A DNA stretch of 22,732 nt, taken from the NCBI GenBank assembly GCA_964422155.1, contig CAYQZZ010000034.1:1-22732 (forward strand). Direction: 5' to 3'. The DNA comes from JBGPRB01 sp964422155 (GTDB lineage Bacteria > Chloroflexota > Dehalococcoidia > Dehalococcoidales > RBG-16-60-22). This document shows, piece by piece, positions 14,339 through 21,617 of this stretch. Positions within the stretch are counted from its first letter, which is position 1. Each line of letters opens with the position of its first letter. Position numbers and translations under genes: made by a program. The notes beneath the pieces were generated by a model, which was given only the letters and a program-made list of their open reading frames with translations, did no database searches and was not told the DNA's origin.

Positions 14339-15544
14339 TTAAGCCCTCTCCAGCACCAGCAAACTATAGCCCCGCCACCGCTCCCGCGTTCTGATGCGGA
14401 GCAGGCCCTGCGACTCTATATAAGTGACAAGTCGAGTAATAGCCGTCGAGCCTGCCGAAGCTATAATCATACCGTTGGCGGAAAGCCTGTCTGCCGCCTG
14501 GTCGAGCGCCAGAAAGGTGGCGTTTTTGCCTTCCTCTTCTCTCAGCACGCCGACAAAGAGGTCGGTCCTCTCTTCGCTACCAGGGCCAATGCCAACCTGG
14601 TGGGAGATGCCGATGCACTCAGGAGGGCACTCGTTAAGGGTAAGATTGAGCCGGGAATACCGGAGAGCCAGCAAATCCCTGTCAACGAGGGTGATGTTTT
14701 CCGGCCGGATGAGCTTCCATAAAGCAACCGCCACATGCCCCTGGCCCGGGTTAAACACGACGGCGCGGTGAACAGTCAGGTCTCGCACGCTATGTAAAGC
14801 TTTCACCAGCATTTCACTGCCATAGCTCAGAGAGTCGAACTCGGGCAGGCCATAGGCGGTCTGCACGGGATACTCCAGTTTCTCAAGGCGTATTGTTACG
14901 TTTTTCCGATGATACACTCCCCGTTCAAAACCATTCTGTTCGGGCTTTGGCGAGCCTGGTACGCCGGTAAACCTGTAATGGAAAACAGCGTGGCCGGCTC
15001 TGTTGCGCTTGAGGACAATATCAACGGGGGTATCTTCCAGGATTTTAGCGACGGTTTCTTCGAGTGGGGCAACCACTACTATAGCCACGAGTCCGCCGGG
15101 TGCGAGATAGTATCGCGCCTCCCGCAGGAGGTAAGTGATTACCGATTCCCCGGCTTTACCGGGGATGTTGGCAACGATAAGGTCGAAGTCGGCCCGCCTG
15201 GCGTCGTCATAGCCCAGGCTGCCATAAATATCCACATCAACTAGTCCGTTAAGCCTGGCGTTCTGGCGGGAATACTCAACGGCCAGAGCGTCCCTATCGA
15301 ATAGGTGCACAATACTATCTTTGTGCAGATTTTTCAGCGTCAGTCCTAAAGGGCCGTAGCCGCAGCCGACATCCAGAATATGGTGTAAACTGGCATAGTC
15401 GGCTTCAACGATAGTCCGCAGGAGAAACTTGGTACCGATATCTATGTCATGGCTGCTGAAAAGCTCCTGGGATGTCCTGAACTGAAGGCTGTGTTTCCAG
15501 ACTCGGAAGGTCACTGTCTTATGATAATAAACGTCTTCATCCAT
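14339..15544 (-). CDS. Two-domain class I SAM-dependent methyltransferase (RsmC/MTS-like)
   Basis: The product is 401 aa with two related Rossmann-type halves. The N-terminal half (about 1-195) has a good SAM-binding motif I, LDVGCGYGPLGL at 57-68, an acidic strand end (FDRD), and NIPGK at 126-130 where N6/N2-methylating MTS enzymes have NPPF or NPPW. The C-terminal half (about 205-401) repeats the layout (YHRKNVTIRLEKLEYPVQTA; LVDRDLLALRYSRLN) but motif I has decayed to VFNPGQGHVAV. In E. coli RsmC the C-terminal half is catalytic; here it seems to be the N-terminal half. The target, possibly rRNA, is not determinable. It lies upstream of the toxin-antitoxin operon in the same orientation. 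Confidence 0.75.
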   Translation of the reverse strand: MDEDVYYHKTVTFRVWKHSLQFRTSQELFSSHDIDIGTKFLLRTIVEADYASLHHILDVGCGYGPLGLTLKNLHKDSIVHLFDRDALAVEYSRQNARLNGLVDVDIYGSLGYDDARRADFDLIVANIPGKAGESVITYLLREARYYLAPGGLVAIVVVAPLEETVAKILEDTPVDIVLKRNRAGHAVFHYRFTGVPGSPKPEQNGFERGVYHRKNVTIRLEKLEYPVQTAYGLPEFDSLSYGSEMLVKALHSVRDLTVHRAVVFNPGQGHVAVALWKLIRPENITLVDRDLLALRYSRLNLTLNECPPECIGISHQVGIGPGSEERTDLFVGVLREEEGKNATFLALDQAADRLSANGMIIASAGSTAITRLVTYIESQGLLRIRTRERWRGYSLLVLERA

Positions 15545-15606
15545 TTGGTTTATTTTTCCTTAGCTAAACTGCGGTGGTGGTATAAAGCAAGAAGATTGTT
15601 TATTAT

Positions 15607-15688
15607 TGTCATTCTGAAGGAGCGAAGCGACTGAAGAATCCATCCTTTAGGAAAGTGTTTACGGATTCTTCGCTTCGCTCAGAATGAC
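15607..15688. repeat. TGTCATTC-ended hairpin element, copy 2
   Basis: TGTCATTCTGA (15607-15617) faces TCAGAATGAC (15679-15688). Between them GAGCGAAGCGA and GAAGAATCC face GGATTCTTCGCTTCGCTC, giving a long near-continuous stem. It starts 14 bp beyond the stop of the thioredoxin-reductase-like gene and may act as a transcription terminator of the selenoprotein operon. Confidence 0.75.
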
Positions 15689-15701
15689 CCTGGACTCCGA
15701 T

Positions 15702-16625
15702 TTACTTCAGTTTCTGGAGGAACCTCTGGGCTGCCATAGCGGCGCTGGCGCCATCTCCAACGGCGGTGGAGACCTGCCCGGGCGAGCCGCTCCGGATATC
15801 ACCAGCGGCAAAGATGCCGGGAATTTCCGTCTCCATCCATTCATTCACCACAACTTGCCGCTGCTTATCAAGGGGCACTACGCCTTCGAGGTAGTCCGTA
15901 TTCGGGTCGAGGCCGACGTGGACCAGGACGCCGTCCACTTTCAGCGTCCCTTTTTGCCCGCTTTTATCATCAACGAATTCTATACCCTCGACCTGGCTTT
16001 CGCCGACTATCGCGGTAACTTTAGTGCCGCAGCGTACCTCAATTTTCGGATTATCTTTGACCCTGTCCCGGAGGACTGCCGTGGCCGTGAGTAAAGGCAT
16101 GGCCTCGATAAGGATGACTTTCGAGGCTATTTTAGCCAGGTACAGCGCCCCGGTGACGCCGGCATCGCCCCCGCCGCATACTGCCACGACTCGGTCGACA
16201 AACTGGCCGCCATCACAGAAAGCGCAGCTAATTACACCGCTGCCGTGCAGCTTTTCTTCGCCGGGGACGCCCAGCTTCTTTGGCACCGAACCGCCGGCGA
16301 TAATCACCGCCGAGGCTGTATAGGTCGTGCCGTCAGCACAGGATACCGATTTATTTCCAGGAGAACCCTCGAGAGCCAGCACCTCATTCCGTTCGGTTCT
16401 CAGTCCGTATTTCAAAGCCTGGTTTTTCATGTCCATGCCAAGCTGGGAACCGACAACGCCCTCGGGGAAGCCCGGGTAGTTTTCGATGTATTCCACGTTC
16501 ATAATATACCCGCCGACGGTCTCCTTTTCCAAGAGGAGAGTCCGCCAGTTGCCCCGGCATAAATAAAGTCCGGCCGTAAGCCCCGACGGACCGCCGCCGA
16601 TGATGACAGCATCCCAGTCAGGCAT
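15702..16625 (-). CDS. Thioredoxin reductase-like FAD flavoprotein
   Basis: The product is 307 aa, the usual size of low-molecular-weight thioredoxin reductases. The FAD motif GGGPSG is at 10-15, the redox centre SCAFCDG has C134 and C137, the second dinucleotide motif GGGDAG is at 151-156, and the FAD-binding GIFAAGDIRSG is near the C-terminus. The HRRDxxRA motif that binds the NADPH 2'-phosphate in classical enzymes is replaced by IEAMPLLTA, so NADH or another donor is likely. It starts 12 nt after the stop of the second selenoprotein gene, with AAGGAG overlapping that stop, so it is translationally linked. I infer that it reduces the selenoproteins' U-x-x-C site, directly or through a thioredoxin. 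Confidence 0.88.
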   Translation of the reverse strand: MPDWDAVIIGGGPSGLTAGLYLCRGNWRTLLLEKETVGGYIMNVEYIENYPGFPEGVVGSQLGMDMKNQALKYGLRTERNEVLALEGSPGNKSVSCADGTTYTASAVIIAGGSVPKKLGVPGEEKLHGSGVISCAFCDGGQFVDRVVAVCGGGDAGVTGALYLAKIASKVILIEAMPLLTATAVLRDRVKDNPKIEVRCGTKVTAIVGESQVEGIEFVDDKSGQKGTLKVDGVLVHVGLDPNTDYLEGVVPLDKQRQVVVNEWMETEIPGIFAAGDIRSGSPGQVSTAVGDGASAAMAAQRFLQKLK

Positions 16626-16637
16626 CTTATAACTCCT

Positions 16638-18419
16638 TTATTCCAGTGAGCCGGCTTTAGTAAGAGTGGCCCCGGTTACCAGCCTCGCCAGAACGGCGAT
16701 GCGGTTGTACGGGGGCAGTCTGAAGTAGCTGAAAGAGAAAGCGCAGCCGGGGGCATCGCCCGCCACGAAGAAGTGCAGGTTCTCCGGGGTAATCAGTACC
16801 GGCACCATGCCGCCCGGCTTAAGGGCTTCCTGGAATACGGTTTTACGTTCCGCAGGGACGACGCCTGTTTCCATCCCCGTTTGTATGCCCCTTCTGTCCG
16901 CCGGACTGAGCTCTTCGTACCGCACCGAAGTGCGACGGTAAATCTCGTCCTGCAGGCTTTTCTGGTCGAAGCCCATCTTCTTAAGCTCTTCGGCAAGCTC
17001 CGGGAAAAGTAGAATAAAGTGGCTTCTCGCGCCCACGCCGGAGCCGGGATATTGCCCCACGCCCTTAGCCCCCCAGAGTCCGAAAAGCCCGCGGTCGGTC
17101 CTTATAATGTCGGCGACCATATTGTCGAGGATTCCTTGCGCTGTCCAGGTGCCTATCATCCCGCCGTAGAAGTTCTGCATCGGACTGGAGCCGCCGATAG
17201 TAGCCACAGTGACAGTGCTGTCTCCCGCTTTGAACCCCCGGGACGCATGATACGGTTTCCAGGGGCTGAGTTTAGCATTCTCAGCGAAGGTATAAAAAGT
17301 ATGCGGGGATACGCGTCCCGTCAAACCCATGTCGTTTGCCCCCGGCCACATCTTGCCGATATTGAGCGTCGCCAGCCTCACGGCACGACCGATAGTGTTG
17401 TTGGCGCGCCAGCCGTGACCCAGAAAGCCGATGCCGGAGTTCATATTGATTTCATCGGCGATGGGCCCGCCGACGACTATGATAAGTGAAAAAGAGCCTG
17501 CGGAAACCAGTATGTGAAGGTCGTCGAAATTCTCATCCGTAAGGGCTTCCATGGCGGCGATAATCACCGGAAGGTATTCCGGTCTGGCACCGGCCATGAC
17601 GGCGTTTATCGCTATCTTTTCAATCGTAGCAGCCCCTTGCTTGGGATTCACTTTCCCGATTACCTCGTGCGGCGAACGAGTCGTCCCCGAAAGCATCCAT
17701 TTAACGCGCTCCGGGGTGGGGGGCACCAGCGGCAGGCCGTCTCCCCAGCGTTTTTCCAGGAACTGCTGGTTGAATTCCTCGATGGCAATCGGGAAAGATT
17801 CCCCGGTAACGGTAATCTCCGACGGCCCGTCCTCTTCTTGTTTTTCCTGTGTGGGATTCGCTTCCTCGGGTGTCAGGGGGCGGGTCAACGCATCGATTAT
17901 TTCGTCGAAGACTTTCTCCACCAGGGGTCTGATGTCCTTCACAGTCCCGCGCAATTTATAAAACTCCGAACTCTTTATAATCCGGCGGCGCATCGTGGAC
18001 ATAGCGTTATCCGCTGATGCGGATTTAGCGTCGTCATCGAACGTATCGCAGTTGATGAACACGCCCGGTTTGCCGAGTTTTTCCAGTTTGACCGTGCCGG
18101 CCACGCCGACAAATGTGCAGGCCCCTCAGTCGCCGACGGCATACACAAAAGTGTCTATTTGCGGCGCCCAATCTTTAGCGTCTCTATCCGTGATTTCGAA
18201 AGCTCCCGTTAACAGCTTTACCGTCACGGAGGGTAATTTCTTTTTCAGCAGTTCTTCGAACACGGTATAGAAGTTGTCCATGCCGGGTTTACCGTTGGAA
18301 TAAAGCCCCACCCTCTTGCCGGCTAAGTCTTTGACCCGGGGGTTCGGTGCGAAGGCGGATTTGGCTTCAACCTTGCCCCTGGGATTCAGCACTGCTAATT
18401 CTACCGACTTTTTACTCAT
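16638..18419 (-). CDS. UGSC-family selenoprotein, copy B (in-frame TGA = Sec98)
   Basis: Read through the TGA at 18126-18128, the product is 593 aa with selenocysteine at residue 98 in AVGD-U-G-A-C-TFVG. The frame is open from ATG 18419 (AAGGAG 6 nt upstream) to TAA at 16638. Residues 1-180 form a UGSC-like domain: LNPRGK, GLYSNGKPGMDNFYTVFEEL, the Sec site, then LEKLGKPGVFINCDTF. Residues about 200-593 form a second conserved domain starting EFNQQFLEKRWGDGLPLVPP, with ATIEKIAINAVMAGARPEYL and a late PGCAFSF. It is roughly two-thirds identical by eye to copy A upstream, so it arose by tandem duplication. The serine of UGSC is alanine here. Without recoding, it would be misread as a 97-aa and a 488-aa gene. 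The reaction is unknown; a thiol/selenol redox role is inferred. Confidence 0.88.
18096..18128 (-). promoter_or_regulatory. Sec codon and bacterial SECIS-like hairpin of copy B
   Basis: After the UGA (18126-18128) and 15 nt comes GUCGGC (18105-18110), a GUG loop (18102-18104) and GCCGGC (18096-18101): six base pairs including one U-G. The distance and a G at the start of the loop fit the published bacterial SECIS model. The same hairpin occurs in copy A. Confidence 0.7.
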
Positions 18420-18452
18420 ATATTTCTCCTTAAATACTCTTATCGCCAGTCC

Positions 18453-20282
18453 TCATGCCCCATAAGGAATGTTCTTACCCCCAGTTGCGCCAGCCTTCGT
18501 CAGGGTAGCTCCGGTTATCAGTCTGGTCATAAGCGCCGTCTGGTTATACGGAGGAATCCGGTAGTAGTTAAAAGAGAAGGCGCAGCCCGGCACGCCACCG
18601 GCGACGAACAGGTGCAGGTTCTCCGGCGACATAAGGACCGGGACCATTGCCCCCGGCTTCAGGGCTGCCTGGAACACCGGCTTGCGCTCCGCCGGCACAA
18701 CGCCTAATTCCATCCCCGTCTGTATGGACTTCCTTTCCGCCGGATTGAGCTCATCATACGGAACGGCGATACGCTTATAAATTTCGTCCTGCAGGCTTTT
18801 CTGGTCATAGCCCATCTTCTTAAATTCCACAGCCAGCTCGGGGAAGAGGATAATCATATGGTTCATGGACCCCCCGCCGGAACCGGGGTATTTCCCCACC
18901 CCTTTTGTTCCCCACATGAACAGACCGCGGCGACTGCTTCTTAAAAGGTCCTCGACCATCCTGTCCAGCACACCCGGCGCCGTCCAGGTGCCTATCATGC
19001 CGCCGTAGAAATGCTGTAGCTGGCTTTCACCATGAATCGGGGCGACAGTCACGCAGCTGTCGTCGGCCCTAAAGCCCCGTGAAGCATGATAGGGCTTCCA
19101 CGGGCTGAGTTCCGTATTTTCACAAAACGTATAGAAGGTATGCGGCGATAGGCGTCCGGTCAGAGCCATGTCGTTAATGCCGGGCCAGGTATGGCCGATG
19201 TTGAGCGTGGACAACCGTATCGCTCGGCCGATGGTATTGTTGGCGCGCCAGCCGTGGCCCATGAAGCCGATGCCGGCCTCCATCCCGATTTCCTCGGCAA
19301 TCGGCCCGCTGACCACTACCAGGAGATTGAAAGAACCCGCCGAAGCCAGGATATGCAGGTCGTCGAAAGTCTCATCGGCAAGGGCTTCCATGGCGGCGAT
19401 TATCACCGGCAGGTACTGCGGTTTGGCGCCCGCCATGACGGCGTTAATGGCTATTTTTTCTATCGTGGCGATGCCGTGCTTGGGGTTAATCGTACCCAAC
19501 ACCTCGTAGGGATTGCGGCTCGTTCCGGAGAGCATCCATTTGACGGCGTCGGGTGTGGGGGGTATCAGTGGCAGCCCATCGCCCCAGCGGTTATCCAGGT
19601 ACATCTGGTTGAATTCCTCCAAGGCAATGCGGTAAGACTCCGCTTTGACGGTTATCTCCGCCGGTAAATCATCCCCGCCCTTTTTATCCTGCGCCGGTTT
19701 AGCCTCTTTAGGGGTTAGAGGAGTTATCAGCGCATTGACCAGGTCATCAAAGATGCCTTCGACCAGCGGCCGTATCGTTTTGACATCGCCCCGTAGCTTA
19801 TAGAACTCCGCCGAGCTTATCTCTCGCCGTCGCACCGTGGGCATACCATTATCTGCCGAGGCGGATTTGGCGTCATCGGCGAAGGTATTGCAGACCATGA
19901 ATACACCGGGTATGCCGAGCTTTTCCAGTTTAACCGTGCCGGCCACGCCGACAAATGTGCAGGACCCTCAGTCCCCCACCCCGTAGACAAAGGCGTCCGC
20001 CTCCTTTGCCAGCGTTTTGGCGTCATCATCCCTTATCAAAAACGCGCCTCTCATGGATTTTACTTTTACGGTGGGGTATTTCTTTTTCAAAAGCTCTTCG
20101 AACACAGTATAAAAATTGTCCATACCGGGTTTACTATTGGAATACAGGCCGATGGTCTTGCCGTCCAGAGCGGTCAGGCGGGGTGAAGGCGAGGAGGCCG
20201 GTACAGCTTCAATCTTACCGCGGGGATTAAGCACCTCCATCTCTATTTTTTCAGATTTAGCGGACACTGTCTTTTTATTCAT
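18453..20282 (-). CDS. UGSC-family selenoprotein, copy A (in-frame TGA = Sec105)
   Basis: Read through the TGA at 19968-19970, the product is 609 aa with selenocysteine at residue 105 in GVGD-U-G-S-C-TFVG, the defining UGSC motif. The frame is open on both sides from ATG 20282 (AAGGAG 6 nt upstream) to the stop at 18453. The UGSC-like domain (about 1-190) contains VLNPRGK, DGKTIGLYSNSKPGMDNFYT, the Sec site, LEKLGIPGVFMVCNTF (C131) and an ISSAEFYKLRG helix. A linker with PLTPKEAKPAQDKKGGDD leads to the C-terminal domain (about 215-609), with RWGDGLPLIPPTP at about 232. There is no signal peptide or membrane segment, so it should be cytoplasmic. It is the first gene of the operon; copy B follows after 33 nt. 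The function is not known for the family; redox chemistry at Sec105/C108 is inferred. Confidence 0.9.
19938..19970 (-). promoter_or_regulatory. Sec codon and bacterial SECIS-like hairpin of copy A
   Basis: UGA (19968-19970), 15 nt, then GUCGGC (19947-19952), loop GUG (19944-19946) and GCCGGC (19938-19943). A 29-nt block around the hairpin is identical to copy B at every synonymous site, while codons on both sides differ. Confidence 0.72.
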
Positions 20283-20363
20283 TCGTCGCTCCTTTACTGA
20301 GAATTTGTTTTTTGAAAAAATGTTTTATAGAGAATTAAAAAGCGGAAAGTAAAGAGTTTTTAT

Positions 20364-20393
20364 ATTATGTTCTCGCCCGAGAAAAAATGTCAA
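20364..20393 (-). promoter_or_regulatory. Promoter of the selenoprotein operon, with palindrome in the spacer
   Basis: On the minus strand TTGACA (20388-20393) is followed by an 18-nt spacer and CATAAT (20364-20369). The predicted leader is about 75 nt. The spacer holds an inverted repeat TTCTCG-CC-CGAGAA (20370-20383, plus-strand reading), well placed for a repressor. Confidence 0.6.
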
Positions 20394-20429
20394 ACGAGAG
20401 TAGTGGAGGGTATTAGCAACCGCTCATGG

Positions 20430-20480
20430 TGAGCCTGTCGAACCAGAGCGGTATGGATAATTCACCCTTCGACTGGCTCA
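20430..20480. repeat. Imperfect inverted repeat
   Basis: TGAGCCTGTCGAA (20430-20442) faces TTCGACTGGCTCA (20468-20480) with one mismatch. Related TGAGCCTGTCGAAC-type sequences are dispersed intergenic repeats in many bacteria. It lies between the selenoprotein operon promoter and the end of the presenilin-like gene, and could form a hairpin 3' of the latter. Confidence 0.5.
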
Positions 20481-20562
20481 CTTCGTGGTGACTCAGTGGA
20501 ACCAGGGTGAGCGGGAAATTTAAGATTTTTAGAATTGTTAAACGACCTCAGTTGTGGAGGGC

Positions 20563-21432
20563 TTATTTTAAGAAATAATTTGCTATCACGAAGCCGATGA
20601 GAGAGAGGAAAGCAATAGGGGGTAAAGCCGGCATGGGCTTTCCCTTGAGCCAGATTTTTTGAATCAAAAAGGCGCCCATGAGTCCAACCAGGGCAAACGC
20701 TCCCACGAGTATCGCGCCGTTTAGGCCATCCTCGAAAAAGACGGAAACCGAGAGCATCAACGGGAAACCGATATCGCCGCCGCCCAGTATGGTATATTCG
20801 CGTTTCTCGGATTCCTGTTTTTTCAGCTCTCCCACATGCACATTCTTGAGGGTCAGTCTCCAGTCTCCTGTATTCCTGGGGAAAATAAATGCCGGCAGGG
20901 AGGCGGACTCGGAAAGTTTATCGGCCATCCAGACCATGAACCCGAAACGTACCGCGACAACGTCATAGACGGCGATAACCAGCATGAAAATCATAAACGT
21001 CAGGGGAGAAAAAAGGAACCCGAAAACCGAGCCGGCGCCGGCAAGGGTGATAAGGAGAAGCAGGTCGTGCAGCCAGACATTGGCCCAGAACAGCCAGGCA
21101 ATGCCGGCCAAGGCTGCAGCGGCATATGCTATGGCCTCAAGTGCCGGGAAACGCATGAAGACGACCCAGAACGCCCCCCAAGCGAACATCAGCGTGAAGA
21201 GTATCTTGAAAACGTACTTCAGCCACTTCAGGGGGATGAAAAAGAGAACCAGGGCCATCACCGCTACCACGCTGAAAAAGTAGATAATTATCGGCCCGAG
21301 AGAGACATCCGGGGAAACAATCTGGTTGGTTTCTAAAAACTTCTTTTCCTGGATGGCCACATAGAGAGAAAGCGTCAGGGACAATGCCATGATGAGGCCG
21401 CTCCAGAGATACGGGCTGATTTTTGACTTCAT
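20563..21432 (-). CDS. Presenilin/signal peptide peptidase-family intramembrane aspartyl protease
   Basis: The product is 289 aa with about nine hydrophobic segments and no separate signal peptide. The catalytic pair and the third motif are all present: YD at 156-157 (AVYDVVAVR), GxGD at 217-220 (LGGGDIGFP) and PAL at 268-270 (MPALPP). D157 and D220 would be the two catalytic aspartates. This is the PSH/SPP-like family (A22), best known from archaea, which cleaves membrane-spanning helices. A polar loop rich in K and E (about 185-212) separates the two aspartate helices. The substrate is unknown. Upstream is a strong promoter (21463-21491); no clear Shine-Dalgarno is next to the ATG. Confidence 0.88.
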   Translation of the reverse strand: MKSKISPYLWSGLIMALSLTLSLYVAIQEKKFLETNQIVSPDVSLGPIIIYFFSVVAVMALVLFFIPLKWLKYVFKILFTLMFAWGAFWVVFMRFPALEAIAYAAAALAGIAWLFWANVWLHDLLLLITLAGAGSVFGFLFSPLTFMIFMLVIAVYDVVAVRFGFMVWMADKLSESASLPAFIFPRNTGDWRLTLKNVHVGELKKQESEKREYTILGGGDIGFPLMLSVSVFFEDGLNGAILVGAFALVGLMGAFLIQKIWLKGKPMPALPPIAFLSLIGFVIANYFLK

Positions 21433-21462
21433 GGTAATTTGCTAATCTAAGGGTTTCTCCTC

Positions 21463-21491
21463 ATTATAAAAAAGTAATGGGCTAATAGCAA
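21463..21491 (-). promoter_or_regulatory. Candidate promoter of the presenilin-like gene
   Basis: On the minus strand TTGCTA (21486-21491) is separated by 17 nt from a perfect TATAAT (21463-21468), 30 nt upstream of the start codon. The gene thus appears to be transcribed on its own. Confidence 0.55.
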
Positions 21492-21512
21492 TGTTTCGAG
21501 AGTGTTTAATAA

Positions 21513-21593
21513 TGTCATTCCCGCGAAAGCGGGAATCCAGTAATCAAGCCAACTTAAAAAAAACCTGGATTCCCGATCAGGTCGGGAATGACA
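21513..21593. repeat. TGTCATTC-ended hairpin element, copy 3
   Basis: TGTCATTCCCG at 21513 faces CGGGAATGACA ending at 21593; inside, GGGAATCCAG (21531-21540) faces CTGGATTCCC. Each arm also has its own short hairpin (CCCGCGAAAGCGGG; CCCGATCAGGTCGGG). It lies 24 bp beyond the stop of the hydrogenase maturation protease gene. It shares the TGTCATTC ends with copies 1 and 2 but has a different interior. Confidence 0.7.
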
Positions 21594-21617
21594 TTTTCTG
21601 GACAGTCTTGCGACTTT

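Noticed and set aside
18105..20282. Four separate genes or two broken genes in place of two selenoprotein genes
   Set aside because: Both paralogs have the stop at the same codon, always TGA, in a known Sec motif, with open frame and conserved protein on both sides and a hairpin after it. Independent decay would not give this.
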